Assembly (NCBI GenBank): GCA_023630585.1
Contig: CM042548.1
Coordinates: 4,759,527 to 4,823,526, forward strand
DNA length: 64,000 nucleotides
Direction: 5' to 3'
DNA from: Cranoglanis bouderius
Lineage: Eukaryota > Chordata > Actinopteri > Siluriformes > Cranoglanididae
Below, piece after piece: positions 1 through 12,900 of the stretch. Both the position numbers and the translations under genes were made by a program. The notes under the pieces were generated by a model. The model was given only the letters and a program-made list of their open reading frames with translations. It ran no database searches and was not told the origin of the DNA. Within the stretch, counting starts at the first letter, position 1. Every line of letters starts with the position of its first letter.

Positions 1-1060
1 TTGATGAAAATAAGAAAAAAATACATTTTAAGTGTTGGTAACAACTATTATATAAGGATTTGTATTAAAAACAAATTAAGTATAAGCATAAGGGTACTAC
101 TCCAGTGACAAGGAAAGGTACAATTTAGTACCCTTTTTTCAGAGAGGTTTCTACGACATTAAAATTTCTGAACATATAATCAAAGGAATTATAAGTATAC
201 TTTGAAAACTAGGGGCCAGTCACTGATTTGTTTTAGAATAATGTCAATGCAAATCTAAAGCCACATCAACTAAATCTAAGATTAAAAAAAAACAAACAAA
301 AAAAAAAAAAACAGCACTTTACTAAATCCAAATTTATTTTTTAGAACGTCAAAGGCTCTCAAAGATTCACCTATCAAAGGACCTAGCAAAGGTCTCCCAG
401 ACCTCCCAGAGACTATTTATATTTAATACAATGAACAAGTTTGAAGCCTGGACCATAACATCTTAAAAATCTGAGAAATGTTTTGAGCAGGTAACCATCA
501 ATAAGATATCACCATAAGAATCCAGACTAAACAAAAGCATATGTGTTGTTAAATGTGATATTTGTTGTATAGTCCCAGTTGTATAAATAGAAGGTTGTTT
601 CTACAAATGTTGTGTATAATCAGGTTGTCATAGAAGAGGTGTGTAACTATCTTCATGAGATATGAATAAACATGGGAATGATGAACTTTACTGAGGAGAA
701 CTCAAGAAGTAACACAGAAGAAATGTTTGCCAGCACAACCACAAGATCTGACGCACACTGCTGTTCAGTGAAACCTCGCTCCGGTGAATATTCATTAATA
801 TGTAAAAATAAATAAATAAATAACAATTTTGAAAATCTGGCTGAAGATAATCGTGGCACTATATTTCTCTATACTATATTACTATATTTCTTTTATTCCC
901 TAGGAGTTTAGCTATTTGAAACAAATGTTTGCTAATCCACTGAAAGATTGCATACCTTATCAGCCTCTGTCAAATTAATTATGAATCTTCTAGAACATGG
1001 CACCAGACGTAGTTTCCTGATGAACACGAACACTGTTGTAGGTATGTTGTTCGGGAAGGA

Positions 1061-1101
1061 GGTGGTGGGGTGGGGTGGGGTGGGGTGGGGTTGGGGGGGG
1101 G
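1061..1101 (+). repeat. G-rich GGGGT tandem array, G-quadruplex candidate
   Basis: Successive GGGGT units end in a run of nine or more G. Many runs of at least four G with 1-nt spacers on one strand fit an intramolecular G-quadruplex. No gene is adjacent. Confidence 0.75.
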
Positions 1102-1649
1102 GTGCATGGTGGTGTGTACCTGACAAAATTATGCACTGTTAAATCCTAAATAATTGATATTAGTCAACTTGATTAAACATAGAAAACATGGTTTGAATGT
1201 GCTTATCTGGAACTGTTCTGAAATTTGCCAATATCAGTACACATGAAAAAGTTTCCACAAAGCAGTGTGAATCCTGCCCATATACTTTCTCTCTTTCTAT
1301 TTCTCTCACTGTCTCACTTGCTCTAAGATTTGATGTGATAAAACAGGACATCTAAATGTTTAATTTCTGGATGCACAAAGTGATGCTATAAAATGTAGAG
1401 AATGTCCAGAAAAATCACATTACAAGGAAGACATGCATCAAGGCGCTTTTCTTTGTCCTGTACCCCCCTCATTGTCTGAACAGCTGAGTCACTGGCTGTC
1501 TTCAAATGAAAACTGAAGAACTAACTCCTCACTAATTTATCATTTTTTTAATCCCTTGACTTTGATCCTTTGTGGTTTCTTGTTTTTTCAACAGAATTTT
1601 GTCTTAATAATATTTGATATGTTCTTGATAGAGACTCTGAAACACATCT

Positions 1650-1705
1650 GTAAGTCGGTTTGGATAAGGGCATCTGCTAAATGCTTTAAATGTAATTGTA
1701 AATGC
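1650..1705 (+). repeat. SINE/LINE 3' tail fragment
   Basis: The string around 'ggataagggcatctgctaaa' followed by short A/T-rich 'tgtaa' iterations is the common 3' end of fish tRNA-SINEs and their partner LINEs. Only the tail is recognisable and the head is missing. Confidence 0.55.
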
Positions 1706-2535
1706 AGAAAATGTCACTTCACTTGTTTAAAATAAGGCTCAAGTGGTATTATTATTACCTTGCTATTTTGATATTCATTTCCTAGCATGGAAATCTCTAA
1801 ATGATGAAGCAAGGACAGCCAATTTTCAACAGCTGTTACATAATGTGAGCTGCTTATAAGACAAATACAGATTTGTAGGGAGCCTCTGAGATGACATGGT
1901 GGGTATTTTTTTTTAATAAGGCATGGTCATGAATTAATAAATTGAGGCTATATGTTGACATTTCCAGGCCACAACCTAATTATTATGTTGCGGCCATGAG
2001 GTATCAGACTTGTGGTCAGGAATTGTGTAACTTGAGCCCCAGACATAATATATTATTGAATGTCATATTTAATAAGTGGTTTTCAGTTAATTATTTGGTT
2101 GGAACAGATGAAAAATTATTGCTTTGAGAATTTTATTTTGAGAATATCCTTAAGGTGGTGCGGGCTAATTGTATATCTATTAGTGATGCCAGTAAGACTT
2201 TAGTATGTTACTACAAGATTGATGTAAAGTGTAATATTATCAATCAACTCTATGCTTAGTTTACTGTGACCACAATGGTTTAATTAATTGATTTATCACT
2301 TTCAAATAGTTGCCACGATTTAAGTAGTTTGTGGTCCTGAAATAGGTCTTGAGAAACTTGTGGCCTCAGCATATTAATTTGTGATTTGTCCTTCAGCAGT
2401 ATATTTGAATGACAGAATGACAGAATTCACTGAAAAACGCATTTTCAAGCAATGTATAAAGCTCAACATGTGGTTTTCAGTTAAAGTGACTCCAAATGAC
2501 AGAGCCAGTAAACAGTACAGTAGTACACAAACAAA

Positions 2536-2538
<3 letters not shown>

Positions 2539-2587
<49 letters not shown>
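2539..2587. repeat. (CA)n microsatellite
   Basis: A near-perfect CA dinucleotide array of about 24 units, preceded by ACAA iterations. Confidence 0.95.
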
Positions 2588-2589
<2 letters not shown>

Positions 2590-4199
2590 TATTATTACAA
2601 AGACTACTTCAAATTATCATTATTATATTTTACATAAAAATGTTGCACTATGTTCAGTCTCCCACTCACTACATTTACAATAACAAAATTCATGTACACT
2701 CGTTCAACTCAAAGTCTTCCTCAAGGGTTCACTGAATAATTAAGAGTTCTTAGCTTCCGAAAATGATTTTAATTGAAAGCCTTTCTTATAGGGAAACACT
2801 CTGTTGTAGGGTTCTGCATGACCCCTTTTGGTATTCACCTTAGCTTCAAAAGTTTCATGTGTCAACAGTACATAACTGTAGTACTGACTTATTTTTTTTT
2901 TAAATGCCAACATTACCATCTTCCACCTTCTGTAATGAAGAAATCCACATATCATAAGGGGAAGAAGATTCTATGTCACAGTAATGAATTAATTTTAACT
3001 GCATGCATTTATTATATTTTCCACCACCATTAATCAATCAAAAGAACCCCAAACACATCTATTAAAAAGTAAAAACCTAAAAGAGGTGTGGAGCAAGGCT
3101 GGCTCAGGGGACAATTCAATCACCTCCGAAATCTATGCCTGGAGTCTTTTGTTTAAACAGAAATTGATTTTGGGAAGAGCTATGTCACTTCTGAGAAATC
3201 TGGGTTGTAAAGTCATAAAAGTCAGACCTACGGTCTGATGGAAACAATCCACTTTTGCATGGTGTTTGTTAGCAGACTGTGCACCAGGGGGACATTTGTA
3301 ACTTTCGAAATGTCACACAATTTGTCGCTTCTGTCTCTTTTGCTATATTCTGTTTTCATCAAGCACACATTGTACCAGGCTATGCTGAACACACTCAGCC
3401 TCTTTGTTTGGCTGTCTGTTCTTTTCTCAGGTTATTTATCAATATAATAATAGAACAAGTTGCTTGGTCATGCCATTTTCAAATGATTCATACTACACGC
3501 CTGAAATGAAATTAATCTTCTCTTTTTGAAAGAGAACAAATGGGAGTGACAGGAGGTTCAACACACTCCAGAGTGCAGCCAATTTCTTTCTTGCAAAGTG
3601 AAACATTTTCACCAAGAGGGACAGATATAATAAAGCAGCACTAAACCCCTCATAGGATTTTGGCTTGTCAGGTGTCACATTTTAGATGCACTGCTGTACA
3701 ATAACTGCAGTGGACCTAAACATTTCTGTGCAAATGGTCTCAAGTCATCAGTAGAATCCACAGTTTTAGCCGACAACAAGAAATGGTTTATTTATTCAAT
3801 TCTATATTATTTGTCAAATCATATGGACTAAAAGCAGTAATGAGTATAAATATAATACAAAAAGGACAGTGGGGAGCCTGGGTACAGTTACAGAGGTGCC
3901 AATATTTGTGGTTTAGTCATTTAGAATTTTTGACTCATTGCTCTGGTGATCTGCATTTTTAATGTTGTGAAAGACCAAATTTGAATAAAATCTGCAGATG
4001 GAAAAGCTACTTCACTGAAGGGTAAAGGGCGCAGGATGTGAAAATGTGATCTTTTTGGTTCTTGGTGAAGTTTGACCTGTGAATTTGAAAACCTCAATTG
4101 TGTGAGAGAACAGAAATTAAATGAAAAATGGAGTTCCTCCTCAGTGTTGCAGGGCATTCTTCATGATAGGGTGAGAAACTCAACAATATAGAAGAGCCT

Positions 4200-4480
4200 A
4201 GTACTAGAACCACTACTCTTCCGAATAGAGAAGACCCAGTTCAGGTTTGGTTACTTTACAAGGATGAGCCCTGGTTGGGACCGTCTAGACTTCTATTAGA
4301 CACATCCCAGTTGATGGAGACCCCAAGACAAACACAGGATCTGTTGGACCTTATATCTCACAGTTGGCCTGGGAAGGTTTGGGGATCCTCCCAGAGGAGC
4401 TGGAATCTGTGGCTGGGGATAAAGTCTGGACAAAATCTTGCCAAACACTGTGGTTCTGAAAGTTCTCAGTCTTTTTATCC
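4200..4480 (+). pseudogene. Non-LTR retrotransposon ORF2 C-terminal remnant
   Basis: Interrupted translations contain pieces typical of the extreme C-terminus of fish LINE ORF2: an MSPGWDRLDFY-like segment, a P-rich WRP segment, and a W-rL-G-P-EEL-like segment, ending near 'ggctggggataaagtctgga'. Stops and frameshifts break the frame. I infer a 5'-truncated LINE copy and do not assign its clade. Confidence 0.5.
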
Positions 4481-5160
4481 TCTGATCATTTAATGTTTTA
4501 TTATGGATTTTTGCAGCTCAGGAGCTACTAGTTTAACTTTGATCATACACCACTGACCTATTGTGATTAGACTGTATCACTACTGGACTGGACTGGACAC
4601 TAACTGCAATGATCAAACATTTGGAGTGCAGTGCTATAGCAGCATGGCAAAGACATAACTAGCATGGAGGCTTGGTGTTCTGTGTTGGAGGTGTGTGAAA
4701 CTAGAACTAACTGAGTTCATTGAGCAACTTCAGACCTACATAAGTTTGAGGCTAACCCTGTGTTTGACTGTCCGACCACTCCTTTTATGCTAGATCAAAT
4801 GCCCCTGGCCTTTGGTGGTCAGAGTACATCATTACCCATAATTTTCTCATCAACATATATATATTTCATCACACTGGAATATCCGCTCCACTTCTGTATC
4901 TACACTGCCCACTGTTGCCATGGATAGGGATAACATAACTATAGAAAATGTACTTCTGTTTAATAATTTAACCAACAAAATTACATAATGTTTAAAATAA
5001 AATGTGAATTTATCCAGCAACTATAAAACAATCCAAAACATAATGTAAAACTGACAGAAAAATGTTTTTCAAAAGACATTTTGCTATGACCTTCTGGGTT
5101 TTCAGACCTGATTTGAATAAGGCAGTTTTTGACACTTGGCAGACAGATTTTACCAAGATT

Positions 5161-5287
5161 TTGCCAAACAATCTGACAGACTATAACAGACATATCAGGG
5201 GGAAAAAATGTGTGGGGGAGTTGTAATATCCAGTGGAGCGAAATGTTTTCTGACATATCTGTTTTAGTCTGTCAGATTGTTTGGCAA
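5161..5287. repeat. Hairpin-forming inverted repeat
   Basis: Arm 5161-5198 is the reverse complement of 5250-5287 at 35 of 38 positions, with a 51-nt loop that includes a G-rich run. The core 'agtctgtcagattgtttgg' is identical on both arms. It could be a folded MITE remnant or a transcribed hairpin. No coding potential. Confidence 0.85.
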
Positions 5288-6644
5288 ATCTTTGTGCATT
5301 GTTTTTGACAAGAGGAGCTGAATATTAAACTATGAGGATAGAAAAGCAGTTGGAGGCAGTTCTAAAGGCAAAGGATTGGCATACCGGTTGTTGGAGAATA
5401 TTTACATTGTATCACATGTAGAAAATAAAATGCAGACTCTTGAACTCATTTTGCCTTTTATCTTATATCTTAGCACTATTTAAGCATTTCTGTAAGAATT
5501 AAGGAACATCCATGTAACCTAACACACAAAATGTCCTTTTTGGAACAGGTGTGAACAATGCTAAGTTTAACTAGGATAATAAGGCACATGTTTTCATTTA
5601 TAGATGTTTCAGGGAGTGATGGTTGGATTATTGGCTTACAAAGTAAAACATGTTAAGCCACTTATTTGGTCTCTCTTTCTCCCCTTTTCTCTCTCCACCA
5701 CATACAGTATGCTTGTTCTGGCCTAATTTATGCAAGGTATCATTATTGTGAGATTTGTGCAGTAGAACCTCTCTTTGTGGTTACTCTGTTCTGATTGGGA
5801 GATATGGATTCAAACAGCAAATACACTGTGGTCACTGGGGAGATTTACAATCCCCCTGTAATGCTGTAATCCTTTAATCCAAATTTGTATGTATCCAAAT
5901 GAGATAACAACTTTTCCTACAAGCTGTTGTCCTCTCTATCAGATTTATCTTAGCTATTCTTATCTTAGCCAGTGATTTTAATTGTCTGCAAAGTGTTCTA
6001 CTGCACCGTATCTGAACTGATTATTTTCTAATTAACAACAGACCTTTACCATAGGTGGGTGAATGTAAATACCATTTTATCATTACATCAGATTTTGCCC
6101 CACGGATAATAGATTTACTGTAAACTTTCCTATGATCTGTGGTGACTGAAAGTGTGGTTCTCCTCAGACTATAAAGTTCTTTCATATAAACAGTATCTGC
6201 AGAATATTTTTAAGTATATTAATAAAACACCTGATGTTTCAACATATTTTTATGAGGGTCCTTAAAGGCGTATATTAGAGGGCACATAGTTTCTTATTCT
6301 CCACAAGAAATGGCCTTTCCTTACAAGCATAAGTCATCAGGAATATGACACCTTTGTGACATGATGTTATAGGAAACATTCATGAAACAAGTTCATTCTT
6401 ATCACTTACATTATAGCAGTTATAGACAGTCATCCCCTGATGCAGCTTGTCATGCTACTGAAAAACAGAAAAGCACTGTCCTGAGACTCCTTCTATAAGC
6501 ATTAAATAAACAAATCTGTACAGAAAATGTTATAGGTTTTTCTTTGTTAACAACACGGGTGTAATATTAGTTTTAGCTTATGTGGACATATGTCAAAAAA
6601 TTACATATTAGAATTAATATAAACCTGCAATTTGGCTTGTCAGA

Positions 6645-6716
6645 GCTGCTGTTATAGAAAATTAATCAATACCTTCTGACCAATCAGATTTGAGAATTCA
6701 GTGGCACTGTGGTATA
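6645..6716 (+). repeat. Dispersed repeat module
   Basis: A module running 'gctgttatagaaaattaatc', then 'ttctgaccaatcag', then 'cactgtggtataa'. Related copies lie at 7949-8024, 11088-11160, 15870-15940 and 26205-26275, so this is an interspersed family. Confidence 0.75.
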
Positions 6717-6954
6717 AGATAATATATCTACCAGCCCTGTTGAGGGAATTCTTTTAAAAATGAAAGGCAGGTGTTTAATATCAACATGACAATAAGGCAA
6801 GCAAACTGGTACCTCATCACATCTCACTAGATTTCTCAAATTCTGCCCCTGGCATTAATAAACACTTTAGGGACTTCTATATCTCACTGTATACATCTTA
6901 ACAGACTGTAGAACGCTCTGCTCTTGACAGCTTCTTTGAAAATCCCAGTCTCAA

Positions 6955-9015
6955 ACATTCCCAGGATAGTTGCTGAAGGACTCAATAACCACTGAGGAAC
7001 TTGTTCAAGCAGTATCCGCATGCTACTTCCTGATTGGATTTATAAACATATTTCTGGGAAATGTACCTCTCCACCTTCTACACAGTCTCAACACACTTTT
7101 TATGTCATTCATGCAGTTTGTATTGCCAAGTCTCCCTCCAATGCAGACATGAAAACATTAGCTAAAATGATTAATCCCCTGCCTAGGGTTATTTTGACCT
7201 TTTATCATTGCTTTGCATCAGTCCAGGTTTCTCAAGAAAGTATTAATCTCAAGTGATGCTGAGAAAGCTTTCAACCATGTGGCATTCTCTTCTTCACCCT
7301 AGAGAAATTTGACTTATGTGACAACTTTATGAAGTGGATAAAACTACTTTTTTCTCTCAAGGAGCAGTTACCACTAATCCATTCTGAATGCTTTCCTCTT
7401 CATTGAACCCTGGGCCATGGATGTCTTTTAAGGTTGTTACTGTTTGCAAGTGTCATTGTGCCCTTATCCATCACCCTTTCATTAAGCTGCAGTGGTAGTT
7501 TCTCTTTATGTAGATGATTTGCTCATATATACAGTACAGTACAGTACATTGTCAGTCAAAAGTTTTTGAACACTCTATATTTTTTTTGCATTTTTGTTTA
7601 AATGCTTTGATATTTTACATTTGACATTTGAAAATCTAACCAAGGAATAGGTATACAAGAACTGAGAAATGTTTATTATAGAATGTTAGTGAATTGAAAA
7701 GTGTTAGAAGTACAGAATAAAAAAAAAACTGATACAACGGTGTTGACACTGGAGAATACTTCTATAAATGTTAAATACAGAAAACTTCAGCATATAATTA
7801 TACATTATATGCATTATATACCAAATAATTATGCATTTTTCTTTGCCTTTGTTTCATTGGGTTTTTTTTTTACCTGTTTATTATTATCCGTAGAATATGT
7901 GGAGAGTCTGCCGTACGAGTCCTTGCCTTGCAGCCAGAACTATTGTCAGAGCTGCTTCTTTAGAAAATTAATCAAGATATTCTGACCAGTCAGACTCTAG
8001 ACATCAGCAGCACTGTGATATAAACTGTACTAAAACAGAAGAAACTCCAGGTGTTCAAAAACTTTTGACTGGCAGTGTATTTCGATCATGAACGTTTTTA
8101 TACCTTCCAATATCTGAATATCCTTTCAATATGTGAATATCTCCATCATTTTATGCCATATAAGGTCACAAATCCAATCTTAACAAGAGTAAGTTTTTCC
8201 CATTAAAACTTAGCAGCCCATTTATACCCTTTTGAATACCTTGCCCCTTTAAACTGACATGGCACAAGTTTACTCATATTGCGATCTGGGAGAGAGATAA
8301 ATTTGCATAAGACTTAATAAGGCAAGAATATCTTTGCCCCTTTGCTGATCAGAGTCAAATAGACATTCCCTTAGATTAAATTAGATTAATATTATCACCA
8401 CCCTAAATTCTCCTACTTATTTCACTTCATCTTGGTTTTCTTACTGCAGACTTTCTTTCACTAGTTTGGGAGGTTTATTTAGGTAATTGTCTTTAATAAG
8501 AGGGTACCATATAACCATAGGACTATCCTGCAGTAACACAAAACACTTGAAAGCATAGAATCACTTTACGTTAATTGCTGGGCTGCCAATATCTGTATAT
8601 ATCTTACTGGATGAGTGGAGACACTTTAGTTCAAAAGCCTTCTCATGTAGTTCTGCCTTTTTAACAACCCTGATTTATTATGCTGTCAAGTCAGTTACTT
8701 ATGTGTTTACAAGTGTTCAGTTCTGGAAGCAGTTCAGGCAACATTTTGGTCTGTTAAGTTCTTCCCTCTTGGGACCCCTTTAGCTGCAAGTAATTTCTTT
8801 TCCCCTTCTTTGCTAAATGGGGCCTTTTACTCTGGAGTCTCAACAAAGTACAAGTTATCTGAATATAACTTATCATCAAACATTGATGGAGAAATTTACT
8901 CTTCCGAGGTCTCATTTCTTTTAAGCGTGTAGCTTTGTCTACGATATAGAGGCATGCATTGGGACTGGGATTTCAGAGGTCACAAAAAAGAAGATGGTCG
9001 AATATGAAGGTCATT
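6955..9015 (+). pseudogene. Decayed L1-type LINE ORF2 (reverse transcriptase)
   Basis: Translations in shifting + frames carry reverse-transcriptase landmarks in order: a KDSITTEELVQAV segment (about 6972), SDAEKAFNHV (about 7254-7283, the fingers/palm motif with the first catalytic Asp), CPLSPSPF-like residues (about 7460) and SLYVDDLLIY (7501-7530, the YxDD active site). Beyond the MITE at 7547-8077 the match resumes, with LGTPLAASNFFSPSLLNGAF-like residues near 8770-8830. Many stops and frameshifts make it non-functional. The layout fits L1/Tx1-like elements. The clade is inferred from memory of the motifs. Confidence 0.7.
7547..8077. mobile_element. Tc1/mariner-type MITE nested in LINE
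   Basis: Terminal inverted repeats, left 'gtcagtcaaaagtttttgaa' and right 'ttcaaaaacttttgactg', with outer ends reading CA(T/C)TG. TA lies on both flanks (7545-7546 and 8078-8079), the target duplication of Tc1/mariner elements. About 531 bp with no transposase ORF. It interrupts the LINE just after its YVDD motif. The dispersed module at 7949-8024 lies inside it. Confidence 0.8.
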
Positions 9016-9861
9016 TAAATGACTAAATTTATGTATACTGTATTTTAGAAAATAGAAGCAGATAGGTTTATTTGTTCTTAGTAATGGACTCTGGCTTTTG
9101 GTGTACATCATTTAAGCTGCAAAACCTCTGGGCTGTATTTGTGCTTCCATTACAAATGATCTCATACCCCTGAACACATCCATAGTTACCTAAACATGTG
9201 CAATCATTAAAGAGGATAAAGATCAGGTTACTTTTGGATGCCATCTACTTGGAATTTTCTGAAAGCATTATTTGTCTCATTTGTAAGATCTGGTTTCAAA
9301 GTGCATCTTAAGGGAAATCACAGATATTTATGTCTCAGCACATACATAGGTCCTGGCTTTGCATTCTCTGAATAGGTTTGTGATTGCTTGTTCATGGGAA
9401 TAAATGACACATAGAAGTGGCGAGTGGCTCATCCTTGTACATTTGCACATAATATGCATCAAATGCACACCTGCACAAGCACATCCAGAAGTGTTAATGA
9501 TAGAACAGCAAGAAAAGCAAGCCAGAGGAGATGAAAAAGAGGACTGATTATATCAGCAAATTAAAAACAATACGCATCTTACAATGACCACTAAAGCCAG
9601 CATTTCATTATGGTATAAGTAAATAATAGTAAAAGTGGGATTTTTGACCATTTCTTTTACTAAAAAATGCTGACAGGTTTATTATTTTACATGTAGCCTA
9701 TATCGTAGATTTGTTTAAATTTGATCAAGTATTAGTATCTCATGCTTCATGATTATTGAACGTAGCTCTTATGTCATTTTGTGGTTATCGGTCTGTGTTT
9801 TTAAACATTTAATTGTCGTATTGCAAGCAAGATTTGCAACTGCGTGTTTGCTGAACATATA

Positions 9862-10275
9862 CTGCCAGGCAAATGTTTTTGGACACCCTTGTTAAATGTT
9901 GGTTAAACTTAAGAAATGAGTTCAAGTAAAAAAAAAAAAAAGTTCTAAGTAGAAAATAGGTATAATTGAATTGAGAAATGTTTGTGACTTTTTATTTTAT
10001 CTGAAAAAAACTATATTTTACTGTAAAATACTGGATTACTCTAACTAGGCACTTGTAGTTGTACTGGTCTTACAGTAACTGCTTCAACCAACAAGTGCAC
10101 TTACCCATTACAAGCCCCATTACAATCTGAAAGTGGATGATGCAGTAACCCTTAAATACAAAGATTTAGGGATTTGACAAAACATTTGTTTCATGTTTGA
10201 CCTTATTTAATTGCTAATATACTGTAATAAAACATTAAATAATCTCAACATTCAAAATGCTTTTGATTGGCAGTG
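9862..10275. mobile_element. Related Tc1/mariner-type MITE
   Basis: The left end 'ctgccaggcaaatgtttttg' and right end 'tgcttttgattggcagtg' are degenerate versions of the termini at 7547-8077. TA flanks both sides. About 414 bp, no ORF. It is an older or shorter member of the same group. Confidence 0.65.
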
Positions 10276-11087
10276 TATTTTTATGCCCCCTGAGTCAGTG
10301 AATCCTTCCAGTCATGACCATGAGTCACTCAATTGGTGAATCTTTCAGCCGTGACTAATATTCACTCTTCTTGCATTTAGCAAATCACTTGAGTCACTGA
10401 GATCAGTGAGTCCTTTTTAGGCTCAATGAACTCACTAACATGAATTAGCCAACACTAATAAATTTTTAATGTATTAAAGAATGACAGGTTGTGATTTTTT
10501 TCCATTTCCAGTTACTTTTAATGTTGTGGAAAATCCATGAAACAAGTTAGTTCCTGTTATCACTTATGTTATAGTAGCTATAATCTCACAAATCCCCTCA
10601 GAGCACAGTGCTTTTGGCTGCACTACGTGCATAGCCCATGCTCTTATTGTGCCATCGTTTGTTTTCCTTTCCTGGTCTTGTTTCTGCCCCTTGTCTATTC
10701 ATTTGTGTCTCCTGATTGTATCCATTTGCTTGTGTTTCTTGGTGAAGTCTCGTCCAGTGTCTACATGCATTACTAAGTCTGCTTTCCTTTGTTCCGTGGA
10801 TTCCATTTTGTTCTTTGGTTTCTGAGATACGTCTGCCTCTGTTCTGTCCATTGATCTAGACTTTGACTATATCATTGTTGGATTTCCCTTAATAAATGCC
10901 ACTTTGAGTTCAAGCACTTGCTTCATTTCACTTGTTTGCTTGCCTCACTTGTTTCACACTGGAGACTCCTTCCATAAATGTTGAATAAATATCTCCTCAC
11001 AGAAAACTTCTGTTAACACATTAGAATGAGTGTATTAATATACTGTAAAGCTGTGATTTCCTTTATAGTCTCAACTACTGTTAAAGA

Positions 11088-11160
11088 ATGCTGATATAGA
11101 AAATTAATCTACACATTCTGACCAATCAGAATCAAGAATTCAGCAGCACTGTGGTATAAA
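11088..11160 (+). repeat. Dispersed repeat module
   Basis: Same order of strings as 6645-6716 (aaaattaatc, ttctgaccaatcag, cagcagcactgtggtataaa). Confidence 0.7.
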
Positions 11161-11866
11161 ATAAAATTGTGATTTATAGTTACCCAAGCTAATTGATCTG
11201 TCATAGATGGCCAAATGGTGCAACTGATATAAGATGACTAGAGTCACTGAAAAGACTCAACATTTTCAAGAATAGTGTATAGCCAACATTTCATGTCATG
11301 TATGTTGCGAATTATGTAAAACCAGGGACTATTATGGACAATGTGAAAACAATATTAATATACAGTAAGTAAACACATGCCATCTCTCAACTTTCACTTG
11401 ATTTTCTTGTCTGAACATGACTCACATACTGTAGAAAAATTTTGGTCTCCAGGTCAGAAATCCTTCTCCATGCCTGTAATCGGATGTAGGTCTCATTGTG
11501 TCAAACTAACTGTGTCCAACAACGCTTGAACACAAAATCAATTACTGATGTTCTCATGAAACCACCTTCATAAAATATCTCAAATACCATGTGAACATGG
11601 TTGTGGTCTATAATCTACCATAAAGGTCTTACTTTTTCTGCTTTCTTATTTTTATACTTGAAAAACCTTCATTTGAGTAAAAATAGAAATAACCGTTACA
11701 GAGACCACCTGCTTACTTGTTTTATTTTCTGTTTTTGTCCTTCTTGATCTCAAGTTTTCCTGTATTTCTTTTTTCCTGCTCCACTTCTGGTCTAAGCAGT
11801 CCATGTGAGCACTGGATTTTCATGTACCTCGTAATTAGTCTCAGTGTGTTTTATTAACAGGCGTAT

Positions 11867-11867
11867 T

Positions 11868-11915
<48 letters not shown>
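11867..11915. repeat. (TA)n(CA)n microsatellite
   Basis: A short TA run passes into about 18 CA units. Confidence 0.95.
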
Positions 11916-11918
<3 letters not shown>

Positions 11919-12595
11919 TGTTTGTCCTTGTACTTTGCATGTTTTGTCTGGAATTCTGTGTTCAATTTCTGGTTGTTTCTTGTTCTCAAGTCCTTCAAGT
12001 TTCCAGTCTCTAAGCTCCTAAGTTTCCATGTTTTCATCCTCTGTTTTGAATGAATAATGATGGATTTTCTCTTGATCGCTGCTGTTTTGACCCCTGATAT
12101 GGATTTTGTAGATTCTTCTAGGATAAGCTTTAAAAAATACGATTTATTAATTGCCAAGCCACCTCTGACTCAGTGACATAGCAAATACCGATAATTGCCC
12201 AGGGCTGAACCTTGCCAGGCCTGACATTGGCACATCATGCAGTGCTTTCCACAAGCCCCATTAAACAATGCTGCTTATTACTTGCTAACTTCCACCTATC
12301 CCAAATCCCAATAGCCTATGTTCTGACAATGTACAGTGCAAAATAAAAGTCATCAGCAGCATTGTCAAAAACACAGTATTCCCTCGAGGAAATCAAATGC
12401 CATTATTTCGTCTCACCTCCATGAATACCTTCGAAATGAACTCATACCAAAGAGGAAGGATACTATGTGGTGTATTTTCATTTTTAAATCGTGTCTTCAT
12501 TAATTTAATTACAGCCGTAAACACGCATGCAAATATGCCCAGGCTTTCACTGCGCACAATTATGTAACACAAGAAGCAGTGTGGGGTTATTATGT

Positions 12596-12598
<3 letters not shown>

Positions 12599-12651
<53 letters not shown>
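12599..12651. repeat. (TG)n microsatellite
   Basis: A near-perfect TG array of about 26 units. Confidence 0.95.
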
Positions 12652-12655
<4 letters not shown>

Positions 12656-12832
12656 AGAGAGACATCAGCAGAAGCTGAATGCCTAAAAATCCCTGAAATA
12701 GTTATATTTAGATCAGACGCTAAATTAGATTAAATATAGCTGCTGTGATAAATGAAGTCGTTTAAAGCCTGACTTTAAATGATGATGTTTCCTGAGAAGT
12801 CCTGAATATTCAATTGTAAATGTTTCCTCCTG

Positions 12833-12900
12833 AGTGTGTGTGTGGGTGTGTGTGGGTGTGTGTGTGGGTGTGGGTGTGGGTGTGTGTGTGGGTGTGTGTA
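12833..12900. repeat. Imperfect TG/GGTG array
   Basis: TG dinucleotides interspersed with GGGTG units, an impure purine-strand microsatellite. Confidence 0.85.

Larger units (their letters stand above)
1..4195. other. Gene-free left flank
   Basis: I see no supportable gene. The stretch holds short poly-A tracts (around 285-312), a G-rich tandem array (1061-1101), a SINE/LINE-type 3' tail (1650-1705), a (CA)n array (2539-2587) and otherwise unique-looking AT-rich DNA. Open frames here are short and stop-limited. The piece at about 4000-4140 resembles 17600-17770 (both pass through similar 'ttcactgaagg' and 'gaccTGTGAATT'-like strings), so it is probably a dispersed repeat. Confidence 0.6.
4497..6780. 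other. Gene-free stretch
   Basis: No gene seen. It contains a strong inverted repeat (5161-5287) and, near the right end, modules of a dispersed family that recurs at least five times in the window (for example 6645-6716). The rest is AT-rich unique-looking sequence. Confidence 0.6.

Noticed and set aside
11792..12157. 121-codon minus-strand frame
   Set aside because: Includes the CA microsatellite (Cys-Val run) and otherwise low-information sequence.
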